Positions 26,327 to 35,437 of a stretch of 41,448 nucleotides of DNA are shown in pieces. Under the pieces are notes generated by a model. The model saw only the letters and a program-made list of their open reading frames with translations. It searched no databases and had not been told where the DNA came from. The position numbers were made by a program, and so were the translations under genes. Every line of letters starts with the position of its first letter. Within the stretch, counting starts at the first letter, position 1. The DNA is from Acidobacteriota bacterium (GTDB taxonomy: Bacteria; Acidobacteriota; Holophagae; Acanthopleuribacterales; Acanthopleuribacteraceae), in the NCBI GenBank assembly GCA_030066195.1, contig JASJCB010000070.1:1-41448 (forward strand), given 5' to 3'.

Positions 26327-27508
26327 TTGGACAAAGCAAATCTAGGAGCGTGGACCATGTTTTTGCTTCTGTTTACGTTGGCCTTTGGAGATCAAATAGA
26401 AAACGGCCGGACGCCTGCCGTAAATATTCCCTTGGAAATGACGCAAATCTACCAGCTTGGCGGGGTTGAAGACGAAGAACTGGCGCTGGGCGGTGGTGTG
26501 GAACTCATTGCCGATACCTCCGGAGATCTGATCGTTACCGATTCCGATAACACGCGCGTCCTGATTTTCAATCGGGACGGCTCCCTGAAAACCCAATTCG
26601 GTCGCAAAGGCCAGGGCCCCGGAGAGTTTCAGGGGTCGCTGGTGCCGTCCTTGGACGAAAAAGACAATATCGTCATTTTCGATACCATTGCCAAGCGCTT
26701 GAGCCGCTTCGATCGGGAAGGTAAGCTGTTGAACGACCTGACCTTTGAACCCGGCATACAGGCCGTGATTACCCCTGTATTTATGTCCAACGGCAAGATT
26801 GCCCTGAGCGCCGTACGTAGCGAAAGCACCGGGCAATTGTCCAATATTGTCGCGGTGTACGACAGCGAAATGAAGAAACTGGTGGATATCCAGGGCGTAA
26901 AACAGCCGCCTTTGGATTGGAGCCTGATGAATCAACCCGATTTTTGGGTGGACTTCCTGGTCTGCCAGTTCAACTCGTTCGTCCAGGGTTTTCCCGTGGT
27001 GGCCGCGGTCGGCAAGGATCACTTCGTGGTGATGCGCACCAACCTGTACCGGGGCGACATCTACGATCGAGACGGCAAGGTAGTGGGCAGCTTCAGTAAA
27101 AAGCACAAACCCAAAGCGTGCAGCGAGGAAGCCCGCACCGCCGTTTTCGAGGATATGTGGGAATCGATGTCAGCCAATCCGTTCCTGGCGCAATTCCTCA
27201 CCAAGCCCGTGTTCGAAAAAGCCGTTTCCAAGGCCATGTCCACCGACACGCTTTTTCCGGTATTCTTTCTGTTGCGCCTGGGCGACGGCTTCGCCGTGGT
27301 GACCAACTACGACAGCGCCAGGCGTCAGGGTGATATCGACATCTTCGATGCTAAAGGTCGGTACATGGGGATTGCGCCCTACAAGGGACCCATGAAGAAC
27401 GCTTCCGGCGCGGGTGAACGAATCTATATCAGCGGTTTGGACGAGGAAGACGAAGTCGTCATCCGATGTATGCAAATCGAAGGTCTGGAGCGGCTCGCCG
27501 CTCGCTAG
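26327..27508 (+). CDS. Exported six-bladed beta-propeller (NHL-like) protein
   Basis: 393 residues. A hydrophobic N-terminus ('MFLLLFTLAFGDQ' after ten polar residues) indicates export. The body contains NHL/6-bladed propeller blades: 'GDLIVTDSDNTRVLIFNRDG', 'KTQFGRKGQGPGEF', 'KDNIVIFDTIAKRLSRFDRE' and later 'GDIDIFDAKGRYMG'. The signature G-x-G-x-G-E-F between blades is typical of this fold, which binds ligands or proteins and occasionally has hydrolase activity. Two starts are possible: TTG 26327 with GGAG five bases upstream, or ATG 26357 with AGGAG eight bases upstream, which gives a neater signal peptide. The strong terminator before it makes the gene a separate transcription unit. Function is unknown. 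Confidence 0.75.
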   Translation: MDKANLGAWTMFLLLFTLAFGDQIENGRTPAVNIPLEMTQIYQLGGVEDEELALGGGVELIADTSGDLIVTDSDNTRVLIFNRDGSLKTQFGRKGQGPGEFQGSLVPSLDEKDNIVIFDTIAKRLSRFDREGKLLNDLTFEPGIQAVITPVFMSNGKIALSAVRSESTGQLSNIVAVYDSEMKKLVDIQGVKQPPLDWSLMNQPDFWVDFLVCQFNSFVQGFPVVAAVGKDHFVVMRTNLYRGDIYDRDGKVVGSFSKKHKPKACSEEARTAVFEDMWESMSANPFLAQFLTKPVFEKAVSKAMSTDTLFPVFFLLRLGDGFAVVTNYDSARRQGDIDIFDAKGRYMGIAPYKGPMKNASGAGERIYISGLDEEDEVVIRCMQIEGLERLAAR

Positions 27509-27698
27509 TCCACGAATTATAGAATTTTAGAACCGCAAGTCGGCCTCCTGTCCACCGATACAAGATAGGGGGCCGGTTTGCTGTTCATATTTCGGCCCGT
27601 CCCGGCAATACTGTATCTTTTTCTCCGAACTTCCCCGATCCGGATCAGGTCACCGGCCAACCTTGCCCACCGGGTTGTCGATCCATTCATGAAAGAGA

Positions 27699-27727
27699 GT
27701 GACGCGGGCTCACCCTTGCGCTAAACT
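27699..27727 (+). promoter_or_regulatory. Probable promoter of the ABC importer operon
   Basis: GTGACG (27699-27704) and TAAACT (27722-27727) each match consensus at four of six positions and are spaced by 17 bases. Transcription would start near 27734, which favours TTG 27754 over the in-frame TTG at 27730 as the start of the next gene. Confidence 0.4.
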
Positions 27728-27753
27728 ACTTGGATCTTAAGAAGGATGGTGAA

Positions 27754-29367
27754 TTGACCTTGAGACGGTTAGTATTGTTTCTATTGCCGTTTTTGCTTTT
27801 TTCTTGCGGCACCGAAGATGTGCCCAAGACAGCGGAAACCTCCCCGCCCGAGCGTATTCGCATAGGTATCCGCAAAGAACCCAAGAGCCTGAACCCCTAT
27901 CTGGTCAACAGTCCGGCGGGGGATGCCGTGGTGGGACGCCTGTTCCCTCGACTGTTCCGTGAGGAATTGAGTTTCGAAAACAACATGCCGGTGCTCACGC
28001 CCAGGTTGGTCAAAGCCCACCAATGGGACGAAACAGGCCTGGTGCTGACCATGGAATTGAAGCCCGGCCTGATGTGGAGCGACGGCGCCCCGTTGACGAC
28101 CAAAGACGTGGGTTACAGCCTGGACATCCAAAAAGACAAGACCATCGCCTGGTACCTCTCCGATGTGGATACCGCGCCCACTGGATGGGAAATCGTAGAC
28201 GATCAGAAAATGACGATTACCTTCGCCGCCAAATCCCTCTTCAACATCCTGAATTTAAATGAAGGGCGGATCATCCCGGCCCACCACTTCGGCAACATTC
28301 CCACCGACCAATGGCGCGACCGCGACTGGTCCAAGGATCTGGTGGTTTTCGGCCCCTACAAACCGAGTACCTACGATCCGGGTCAACGGCTGGTGTTGGA
28401 ACCGTTGAAACCCGGCACGGCGCCTGTTTTGGGGTTTGCTTTCATTGCCGATAAGGAACGCCTGTACCAACTGCTGCTCAACAAGGAGATGGATATGGCC
28501 TGGCCTTTACCCGTGGAGCGAGTGCCCGATATCCGCGCCCATCTGACCTCGCACATCTTTCAAGATCTTTCCTACACCTTCATCGGCTGGAATCCCATAC
28601 AGCCCAAGGCATTCAAAGACAACGACGGCGCCTCTCCGGCCGAGCTTCACCGCACCCACCCTCATCCGCTTTTCAGCGATGTTCGCATCCGCAAAGCGCT
28701 CACCCTGGCCATGAACCGCAAGGATTACAACCAGCGTGTTTGGGACGGAGAAGTGTCCATTCCGGCTACCCCCTGGCGTTCCGGCCTGCCTTACTTCAAC
28801 GACCGGCGAGAGGCCCGGACATTCGACCGGGAGGCCGCCGGCAAGTTGCTGGACGAGGCCGGTTGGACGCTGGTGAACGGAAAACGCGTCAAGAACGGCA
28901 AACCCTTCGCCTTCACGGTCATCTGCAATGCGGGAAGCGAGTATCGCAAACTCTATCTGCTGGCCATTCAGGAAGACATGCGGGTTATGGGCATCGACAT
29001 GCAAATCGACCTCCAGGAACCCGGCTTGTACTTTCAAAACATGCAAACCCGGAACTATGACGCTATCTTCGGCAAACTGACCACCGGCACCCATCCCACG
29101 CTGAACTATACCTTTCACAGCAGTTCACCGTTCAATCTGACCTCCTGGACCGGCATCGACAAGGAATTGGAAGCCTTGAGCTCCGCCGAGGTGCCGGAGG
29201 AAATGCGCGACCTGATTGCCAAATCCGAGGACGCCTTCCAAGCCCAATTGCCCATGACGCTGCTGTATACCGGGAAAGAGGTTCTGGCCGCTTCTGACCC
29301 GAATCTGGATGTCTTAAGCAATTACACCGATCCCTTGTACGAGGTTTCCAAGTGGCGGCGGCGCTAG
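27754..29367 (+). CDS. ABC importer substrate-binding lipoprotein (family 5, peptide type)
   Basis: 537 residues. The signal 'MTLRRLVLFLLPFLLFSCGT' ends in the lipobox LFSC, so the protein is tethered to a membrane. The mature part is a family-5 solute-binding protein (DppA/OppA type): 'IRIGIRKEPKSLNPYLVNSP', 'ELKPGLMWSDGAPLTTKDVG', 'VRIKALTLAMNRKDYN'-like 'DVRIRKALTLAMNRKDYNQR', and the C-terminal 'SSSPFNLTSWTGIDKELE'. It captures peptides, or another ligand such as nickel or a sugar oligomer, and delivers it to the permeases. Start TTG 27754 is preceded by AAGGA at about eight bases. The gene overlaps the first permease gene by 16 bases. The ligand cannot be told from the sequence. Confidence 0.9.
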   Translation: MTLRRLVLFLLPFLLFSCGTEDVPKTAETSPPERIRIGIRKEPKSLNPYLVNSPAGDAVVGRLFPRLFREELSFENNMPVLTPRLVKAHQWDETGLVLTMELKPGLMWSDGAPLTTKDVGYSLDIQKDKTIAWYLSDVDTAPTGWEIVDDQKMTITFAAKSLFNILNLNEGRIIPAHHFGNIPTDQWRDRDWSKDLVVFGPYKPSTYDPGQRLVLEPLKPGTAPVLGFAFIADKERLYQLLLNKEMDMAWPLPVERVPDIRAHLTSHIFQDLSYTFIGWNPIQPKAFKDNDGASPAELHRTHPHPLFSDVRIRKALTLAMNRKDYNQRVWDGEVSIPATPWRSGLPYFNDRREARTFDREAAGKLLDEAGWTLVNGKRVKNGKPFAFTVICNAGSEYRKLYLLAIQEDMRVMGIDMQIDLQEPGLYFQNMQTRNYDAIFGKLTTGTHPTLNYTFHSSSPFNLTSWTGIDKELEALSSAEVPEEMRDLIAKSEDAFQAQLPMTLLYTGKEVLAASDPNLDVLSNYTDPLYEVSKWRRR

Positions 29368-30317
29368 GCCGATCCTTTCTGTTTCTGGCGCGTTACCTGT
29401 TGGTTTTGTGGCTGGCGGTAACGCTTCTCTTCATCGCGCTGAATTTATTGAAAGGCAACCCCGTGGAATTGTTCCTGGACAGCCGCGTCAAACCGGAAGT
29501 CCAGGAGCGCCTGATGCAGATCTACGGCTACGACGCGCACCCGGTCAAGCGTTACGTGCTCTACCTGGGCAACGTTGTCCGCGGTCGTTTGGGCCACAGT
29601 TTTGTGCACGGCAAACCCGTTTCCTTCCTCCTGGCCAATTCCATCGGCAAGTCTCTTTGGCTGGCGCTGTTCTCGTTTACCGTTTCCCTGATTCTGTGCT
29701 TCAGTCTTTTGGCCGGTATGGCGCAACGACGGTTTCCCTGGCTGAGGAAGGCGTGCTCTGCATTTGTCAGCATAGCTATGGCCATGCCGCCGTTCATAGT
29801 AGCCGTCCTGCTCCTGGGCATCGTGAGTGTTCGCCTGGGTTGGTTGCCCCAGTATGGCACGCGCGATCTCTTTGCGACCGAGACCGGTACCTTGGGTGCG
29901 TTCTGGGACCTGTTCCGTCACACCATCCTGCCGGGATTCGCCATCGCCATTCCCTCTGCCGGTCAGTTTGCGGCCTATCTCCACGAACGCCTGGAAAAAC
30001 TGGAAGACGCGCCGTTTGTGCTAAGCGCCAGGGGTCGCGGCGTCTCGGAACGACGGGTTTTTACAAACCACCAACTGCGCACCTTGCTTCCCAGTTTCAT
30101 TCAACTCTGCGGGCTGTTTCTGCCCGCTCTTGCCGGCGGCGTCATGGTTATCGAGGCTATCTTCGGTTGGTCCGGTATGGGCGCCCTGCTCATCGATTCT
30201 GTCTCAGGGCGCGATTACCCCCTGCTGTTGGGTGGATGCATCTGGTGTGCGGCGCTGGTGATTCCGGGCTATGAAATGGCCGATTACTTCAGCAATCGAT
30301 GGGGGACGGGACCATGA
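29352..30317 (+). CDS. ABC importer permease, DppB type
   Basis: 321 residues with about six membrane helices. The first helix is followed by a ~60-residue external segment, as in DppB/OppB. The cytoplasmic EAA loop, which docks on the ATPase, is visible as 'VLSARGRGVSERRVFTNHQL', and the protein ends with 'DYPLLLGGCIWCAALVIPGY', the usual DppB finish. Start GTG 29352 lies inside the end of the binding-protein gene, with GAGG seven bases upstream. Its stop overlaps the start of the second permease as ATGA. The three genes form one coupled unit. Confidence 0.88.
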   Translation: MAAALGRSFLFLARYLLVLWLAVTLLFIALNLLKGNPVELFLDSRVKPEVQERLMQIYGYDAHPVKRYVLYLGNVVRGRLGHSFVHGKPVSFLLANSIGKSLWLALFSFTVSLILCFSLLAGMAQRRFPWLRKACSAFVSIAMAMPPFIVAVLLLGIVSVRLGWLPQYGTRDLFATETGTLGAFWDLFRHTILPGFAIAIPSAGQFAAYLHERLEKLEDAPFVLSARGRGVSERRVFTNHQLRTLLPSFIQLCGLFLPALAGGVMVIEAIFGWSGMGALLIDSVSGRDYPLLLGGCIWCAALVIPGYEMADYFSNRWGTGP

Positions 30318-31231
30318 GGCGCATCTGGTTCTTCTACATGCTGCCGGCCGCCGTGCCCGCCTTCGGCCTCTTCCTGCCGCTGCCCGGTTGGTGGCGGTTC
30401 CTGCTTCTGCTGGTATTACCGGCTTCGCTGTTCCTGAAACGCGCCGAAAAACCCATGTTCGCGGGAATCACCCTCACCTTCCTCATCTACCTTCTGGTTC
30501 TGACTCCTTTCCTGACCCCGTTCGATCCCGCCGCTCGTTTCAGCGAGGGTCCGTTACACCTGATGGGTCTGGATACCCTGGGCCGCGACCTGTACAGCCG
30601 CCTGCTGACAGCTCACCTGAATTCCGTTACCGTTGCCGCGGCGGGCAGCGCCCTGGCCTGCGTGATCGGGATCGTGGTGGGCGGCCTGCTTTCCTTCGGC
30701 GGGCGTATCGTACGCCGTCTGGCGGCCACCATGATCCAAGCCTATCTCTCCATACCGGTCATCATCTATTACCTGCTGGCCCTGGCTTTTCTCCCCGCGG
30801 GCAGCAATACCTTGATTCTGTTATTCGGCCTGACCTTCTGGCCCGAGTTGGCCAGGCTGCTGCAAGTAAGAATCGACGAATTGAGAAAGGCCGATTTCGT
30901 GCAGGCGGCGCGACTACGCGGGATGGGCGAGTCCGGTATCTTTCTGCGCGAGATTCTACCCAATCTCTACGGCCTGGTGCAGGTGCACTTTTTAATTGCA
31001 CTGGCCTCGTCCTTCGTCATGGAATCGGCGCTTTCCTACCTGGGTTTGGGACAAGGCGTGGGTGTTCCCAGCCTGGGCCGAATGGTGGACTACGGTATCA
31101 AGAACCTGGAAACGCAACCCGCCGTCTTCATAGGGTCCGTGTCCTTCTTCCTGACCTGGCTGTTGTCGTTACGCGCCCTCAGCCTTCGCTTGACCGATCG
31201 CCGAGAGCCGCTGCTGGTGACCGTCGCCTGA
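30314..31231 (+). CDS. ABC importer permease, DppC type
   Basis: 305 residues with about six membrane helices. Diagnostic DppC features are 'HLMGLDTLGRDLYSRLL' after the first helices, the EAA loop 'VQAARLRGMGESGIFLREIL' and the late 'ESALSYLGLGQGVGVPSLGR'. It pairs with the DppB-type permease to form the channel. ATG 30314 overlaps the previous stop (ATGA), with GGGGGA upstream; ATG 30299 is an alternative. The last 63 bases overlap, on the opposite strand, the end of the ATPase gene. This tail-to-tail overlap is unusual for parts of one transporter. Confidence 0.88.
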   Translation: MRRIWFFYMLPAAVPAFGLFLPLPGWWRFLLLLVLPASLFLKRAEKPMFAGITLTFLIYLLVLTPFLTPFDPAARFSEGPLHLMGLDTLGRDLYSRLLTAHLNSVTVAAAGSALACVIGIVVGGLLSFGGRIVRRLAATMIQAYLSIPVIIYYLLALAFLPAGSNTLILLFGLTFWPELARLLQVRIDELRKADFVQAARLRGMGESGIFLREILPNLYGLVQVHFLIALASSFVMESALSYLGLGQGVGVPSLGRMVDYGIKNLETQPAVFIGSVSFFLTWLLSLRALSLRLTDRREPLLVTVA

Positions 31232-32605
31232 GCGCTCCAAATCCAAAAGGTGACCCGGTTTCAGGTGGGTTAACAGCCGATCGTGGGTAATGGCAATCAC
31301 GGTAAGGCCGGTTTCCTCTTGAATGCGCGCCAGTAGTTCGATCAAGTCGTAACGCGAGGCTATATCCAGGGAGGAAAACAATTCATCGCAGATCAAAATA
31401 TCGGGATCATTGGCCAGGGTCCTGACCAAATTCAACCGCTGCCGCTCGCCCATGGAAAAGGAGGCGGGTCGGCGATCCAGGTTCAAACCCGCCAGGCCCA
31501 AAACATCCAGATAATGATCCAGCAGGTCGAGCCTGCTTTTATAAGCCTTGCGCAAGATGCGACCCACGCGAAATGCCGGATTCAGGGACATGGAGCCATG
31601 CTGGAAAAGGTATTGAATGCGATGCCGGTTGGAGCCGCGATCTGCCAGTTGGATTGGCAACGGTTTGCCTTCCAGGGTCAAATGTCCTCGCGCTTGCGGG
31701 ACCAGGCCGCAAAGGACCCGAGCCAGGGAGGTTTTGCCCGATCCGGAAGCACCCAATATCCACCACCAGTCACCCCGAGCCGCTCTCCAGTGGAAATTGC
31801 GGAAGATGGGGCCTGCACCATAGTCCAGATTCAAGCCGTCAACCTGCAACAGCGGCGGGCCCTCCTTGGCCGGCGGAGCCGCGGGTTGCGTGGTTTCCAG
31901 CCGGTAGATATGGATCATCTTCCGGTGCAACACACTGCGCGGTCGGTTGAAGAACGCGTCCTTGTCGCCGAAAAATGCCTCGCGCCCGCGTTCCAAAAGC
32001 AGCACATGGTCGGCAAAACGGTGGATCAGGTCGAGGCGATGGGTAACGAAGATCACGGTGAGATGGTGTTCAGCTTTCAGGTTCAGGACCATATCCCAAA
32101 CCAACTGTTCATTTTCCTGGTCCAGGGAGGCGGCGGGTTCGTCGCAAGCCAACACACCGGGCCGGCGCGCCATGATTAGGGCCAGCATGGCGCGCTGGCG
32201 TTCGCCGCCGGACAGAGTCGAAGGTTTGCGTTTCAAGAGATCGGGTAATTGCAGGCCCAGGCTCCGGCAAAGGGTAAGCGCTCGCTCGCGCCAATCCGGC
32301 CCTTCGATAATTTCGCGAAAGTGCCCGCCCAAGGTCAATGAGGGCGTCAACCCCCTTGACGGATCTTGAATCATGATACAAGCACCGTCTTTTGTTTTCA
32401 GCGGACCTTGCCGTCGCTTGCCCACCCAACCGAAAAGACTGCGAAGAAAAAGCGATTTACCCGCACCGGAGGGGCCGGCCACGGCCAGTGTCTCTCCACG
32501 GGTGAGGGAGAACGGCTCGGTATCCAGTAATGTCTTGCCCCGGCTGCCTGAAATAGAGAAAGCGGGAATAGCGATTGAATTGTCAGTAAGGCGGGGAACG
32601 GACAT
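31169..32605 (-). CDS. Fused double ABC ATPase (DppD-DppF type)
   Basis: 478 residues with two complete nucleotide-binding domains in one chain. First half: Walker A 'GPSGAGKS', Q-loop 'IMIQDPSRGLTPSLTLG', signature 'LSGGERQ', Walker B 'VLACDEP', switch His in 'VTHRL'. Second half: Walker A 'GASGSGKT', Q-loop 'LFQHGSMSLNP', signature 'SMGERQ', Walker B 'ILICDEL', switch His in 'ITHDR'. The Q-loop motifs with DP..(S)LNP/LTP are typical of peptide/nickel transporters, so it probably powers the adjacent permeases. The start is uncertain: ATG 32605 has AAGG eight bases upstream, while ATG 32632 is also in frame. The gene is on the opposite strand, so the ATPase is expressed separately from its permeases. 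Confidence 0.88.
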   Translation of the reverse strand: MSVPRLTDNSIAIPAFSISGSRGKTLLDTEPFSLTRGETLAVAGPSGAGKSLFLRSLFGWVGKRRQGPLKTKDGACIMIQDPSRGLTPSLTLGGHFREIIEGPDWRERALTLCRSLGLQLPDLLKRKPSTLSGGERQRAMLALIMARRPGVLACDEPAASLDQENEQLVWDMVLNLKAEHHLTVIFVTHRLDLIHRFADHVLLLERGREAFFGDKDAFFNRPRSVLHRKMIHIYRLETTQPAAPPAKEGPPLLQVDGLNLDYGAGPIFRNFHWRAARGDWWWILGASGSGKTSLARVLCGLVPQARGHLTLEGKPLPIQLADRGSNRHRIQYLFQHGSMSLNPAFRVGRILRKAYKSRLDLLDHYLDVLGLAGLNLDRRPASFSMGERQRLNLVRTLANDPDILICDELFSSLDIASRYDLIELLARIQEETGLTVIAITHDRLLTHLKPGHLLDLERSGDGHQQRLSAIGQAKAEGA

Positions 32606-32740
32606 ATGAATGGACCTTGTCGGGTTGGGCATCCATCATTTACATTTTAATGAGCTCGGGAAATTCTGCAAAGTACTTTCGGTACAGGGACTCGTTAAAG
32701 TCGTGTTTGGATCGCGTGACAACCTCAAATTAGTCGCCGT

Positions 32741-32891
32741 TTTCTCTCGGGAAGACATGATGATCAGCCGGTGTCCGGTACTCGATTCTTCCCGGGAACA
32801 CATGAGGGCCATGCATAAAATATTCGATTGTTCCCGGGAAGACATGAGCAGCCGGCGTCCGGAACTCGATTCTTCCCCGGGAACAATCGAG
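32741..32891. repeat. 42-bp tandem repeat array 2
   Basis: Units begin at 32741, 32783, 32825 and 32867 (the last partial), exactly 42 bases apart. The common part is CGATTsTTCCCGGGAA-ACATGA; the rest differs between units, with units 1 and 3 most alike (AGCCGGnGTCCGG). The end of the array, 32865-32891, is a 27-base near-perfect palindrome with a single mismatched pair. The frame 32610-33068 that runs through it has a 14-residue period but no ribosome binding site. Period, ATTCTT opening and CGGG core recall the array at 20360-20630, although the sequences differ. The flanking 32606-32740 and 32892-33070 contain no supported gene. Confidence 0.75.
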
Positions 32892-33070
32892 CTCCGGATT
32901 GTAGGGACTTTGTTGCTAATGGGAACAACAAGACATTTTTCGACCAAACGGACGTTTATGCAGTCTGACATGCTGTTTGGTTGCTTTATGCACTACCCTT
33001 CGATTTTGACGAGGTCCAGCGAAACCCTGGTCGACCAATCGAGAATGGACTTCAAGGCGGATCCATAACT

Positions 33071-33106
33071 AAAAAAGGCCCGGTGTCCCGAAGGGGACAC
33101 CGGGCC
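33071..33106 (-). terminator. Strong terminator of the TonB-dependent receptor gene
   Basis: GGCCCGGTGTCCC (33077-33089) pairs with GGGACACCGGGCC (33094-33106) over 13 pairs with a GAAG loop. On the minus strand it is followed by TTTTTT (complement of 33071-33076). Confidence 0.92.
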
Positions 33107-33132
33107 GAGTACTTGAACGGCTGAAAAAGTGG

Positions 33133-35124
33133 TTACCTTCTAAAACCCAATTGCAGGTAGAAGGACCGACCGATATCGGTCAGGTAGGTATTGTAAAGCG
33201 TACCGCTTTGAACCTCTGCCGATTCCAGGTTGGTGACGTCGAACAGGTTACGAGCACCTACTTGTAGATGCATGCTGTCGTTCAGCCAGGAATAGCCGGC
33301 GATCAGATCCAGCTGATGATAATCCTCCAGCTTCAATTCGCGAACCTCTTCGAAATCGGTATGTGGATCGGTGAAGACGGCATAGTCGCGTTCGCTGCCG
33401 TTGTATTTATAGTTCAGGTCCAAACGGAATGGACTGACCGGCAACCAGGTCAGGCGCATGATGCCGTCAACCGCGCTGTTGAAATCGGCGACGCCGGGAT
33501 GGTGATCCAATGCTTCGCTTTGGGCCAGCACCGTCAGTTCCAGGCCCGCCCGGAACTGGTTCCAGCTTCGGTTGGCGCCCAGTAGCAGGCCGCGCGCCTC
33601 GTGTTCGTCGATATTCAGGTACGTACTCGTGTACCGGCTAAGGGCCTGGGGATCTTCCAGCCAGGCACTTTGGGAAATGCGATGCGTGAGCCGATTGCGG
33701 TAGATCAGGCCGACCAGACCCGTATCTCGGACACGACCACTCCAGGAGAGACGGATGCTTTCGCCTTCCTCGGCTTCCAGGTTCGGATTCCCGATAATGC
33801 GGTAGGTGTCGGCGCCGACCGATGTCGTTGCATCCAGATAGCGCTGCTCCAACGTGGGCGCCTGGTAGCCGCGTCTATACGAGGTCTTCCAAACACCGAA
33901 ACCGCCGTCGTATTTCACCTGCAGAGCCGGCGATACGGGAACGTCGAAATCGTCGTGGTTGCCCAGGCGAATCGAGGGCTGGACAGTCAGGTGTTTCATA
34001 GGTATCCAACGCATGGCGGCAAATATCGCCTCTTCGTCGTTGCGTCGGTTACCGTCTGTAAGCAGGATGTTGTCGCTGTGTTCGCGTTTCAGATGGATAC
34101 CGGTTTGCCAACCCAGGCGACCGCTGTCGCTTCTGCCGTGCCAAAAGGCGCGTAGCGTGGTTTGGTCAAAGCCGTTGATGTTGGTCGGGGCAGCCTTTTC
34201 GGTACGTCGGCCGGTGCTCAGGTCAACGGTGTCCACACTTTCTTCGCGGGTGAAGTCGCTGTAGCTGAGCTGCACATCCAGGTTGTGACGCCGGCCGAAG
34301 GAACCCTTTAACCGTAGGGATTGTTGCCAACGGCGGGTGGTGTAGGTGATATCCTCCGCGGTCAAGGTGTCGTCAGCCGCACTCTGATCGCGCTGATCCT
34401 CGTGGAAGCCGCGTGATCGCAGATCCAACATCCACGAACCCAAAACGGCGCCCATACGCAGGCCGCCGTCCTCTTGGGCGCGGCGGTTCCAATCGAAGTC
34501 GCGTCCGTGCCCGCCGGAGCCGTCTACCAGACGGGTACGCACATCCGCGCCCACGTAATAGCGATCGATCGCATAATCCGCGCGTAATTCGGCCAGGTGA
34601 TCGCCTTCATCGACCACGCGGCCGATGAGTTCGGCTCCCAGATCCCGGGCCTCGGGACGGCTACTGATCAGGTTGATCGCGCCGCCCATGGCGTTGGTGC
34701 CGTAGTTGACCGAAGCCGGTCCGAAGAGAACTTCCACGCGGTCCACACCGCTGAGGGTAATTTGTTGCAGGTCCAGCACGCCGTCCAGGCGGCCGATGAC
34801 CTCGACGCCGTCCCGCAGGATTTGGATGTGTTGCGTTCCGAATCCGCCCATGCCGACGCCGGTGCCGAGAACTGTACGAACGCCGACACCGATACCGGAG
34901 GACTGGTCGATGAGATCACGCAGGGTCACCGCGCCGCGAGCGTCGATTTGTTCCCTGGTGATCACGCGAACCGGGTACATCACCGATTGGCGCGGTTCCG
35001 CCGTCATTTGTCCGGTGACTACCAGTGGTATTTCCGTGGATTTGCCTTGTTTTTCTTGAGCGTTGACGGGTAAGTCAACCGCTGCCGTCAACAGGCAGGC
35101 GATAAAAAGAACGCGATGTATCAT
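33133..35124 (-). CDS. TonB-dependent outer-membrane receptor
   Basis: 663 residues. A signal peptide ('MIHRVLFIACLLTAAVDLPV') precedes a plug domain ('VVTGQMTAEPRQSVMYPVRV', 'ITREQIDARGAVTLRDLIDQ', 'GVDRVEVLFGPASVNYGTNA', 'MGGAINLIS'), then a ~530-residue barrel of alternating amphipathic strands. TonB receptors import iron chelates, cobalamin or other large nutrients with energy from TonB/ExbBD; the ligand here is unknown. There is no extra N-terminal signalling domain. The start is ATG 35124 with GGGGGA upstream; the frame opens at 35181. A palindrome overlaps the likely promoter about 100 bases upstream. A strong terminator ends the gene, so it is monocistronic; no tonB or ABC partner is adjacent. 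Confidence 0.92.
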   Translation of the reverse strand: MIHRVLFIACLLTAAVDLPVNAQEKQGKSTEIPLVVTGQMTAEPRQSVMYPVRVITREQIDARGAVTLRDLIDQSSGIGVGVRTVLGTGVGMGGFGTQHIQILRDGVEVIGRLDGVLDLQQITLSGVDRVEVLFGPASVNYGTNAMGGAINLISSRPEARDLGAELIGRVVDEGDHLAELRADYAIDRYYVGADVRTRLVDGSGGHGRDFDWNRRAQEDGGLRMGAVLGSWMLDLRSRGFHEDQRDQSAADDTLTAEDITYTTRRWQQSLRLKGSFGRRHNLDVQLSYSDFTREESVDTVDLSTGRRTEKAAPTNINGFDQTTLRAFWHGRSDSGRLGWQTGIHLKREHSDNILLTDGNRRNDEEAIFAAMRWIPMKHLTVQPSIRLGNHDDFDVPVSPALQVKYDGGFGVWKTSYRRGYQAPTLEQRYLDATTSVGADTYRIIGNPNLEAEEGESIRLSWSGRVRDTGLVGLIYRNRLTHRISQSAWLEDPQALSRYTSTYLNIDEHEARGLLLGANRSWNQFRAGLELTVLAQSEALDHHPGVADFNSAVDGIMRLTWLPVSPFRLDLNYKYNGSERDYAVFTDPHTDFEEVRELKLEDYHQLDLIAGYSWLNDSMHLQVGARNLFDVTNLESAEVQSGTLYNTYLTDIGRSFYLQLGFRR

Positions 35125-35221
35125 GTCTTCCCCCTTGAAGCGCCGATTTGACGGCGTGATATCGATCGGGTCGAAACACAAACATACACTTGGAGGATAA
35201 CCTTATATAAATAGGCCCCAA

Positions 35222-35237
35222 TATGACAGATGTCATA
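35222..35237. promoter_or_regulatory. Operator-like palindrome upstream of the TonB receptor
   Basis: TATGACA-GA-TGTCATA is a perfect seven-base inverted repeat about 98 bases upstream of the receptor ATG. On the minus strand it lies just before a TATA-rich stretch (TATATAAG) that could be the -10, so a bound repressor would overlap the -35 region. The regulator is unknown. Confidence 0.45.
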
Positions 35238-35381
35238 GAGGCAGCCGGAAAATCGCTGTCTCCCGGCCCGTGAATTTACTGTAATTTCCTCGTGCTGAAA
35301 CGGGGCTGAGCCTTAAGCCGGCCGGGCCCGAAACTTCTTTGAAGCCGCATTCAACTAAAAGGTGTGCATGCCGATGGATTT

Positions 35382-35390
35382 TGCTAGAAT
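35382..35390 (+). promoter_or_regulatory. Extended -10 promoter of the pyrophosphatase gene
   Basis: TGCTAGAAT is an extended -10 element (TGn plus TAGAAT, five of six). No good -35 is present, which is tolerable for this promoter type. It would give a ~40-base leader to ATG 35438. Confidence 0.4.
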
Positions 35391-35437
35391 CGGCTGCTTT
35401 GTCGGGCCTTGTAGACTTTGATGATGCGGAGCAAAAT

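Noticed and set aside
32610..33068. A 152-codon plus-strand frame through array 2 with 14-residue repeats
   Set aside because: No ribosome binding site, low-complexity composition, and it overlaps the start of the ATPase gene region; the period follows from the DNA repeat.
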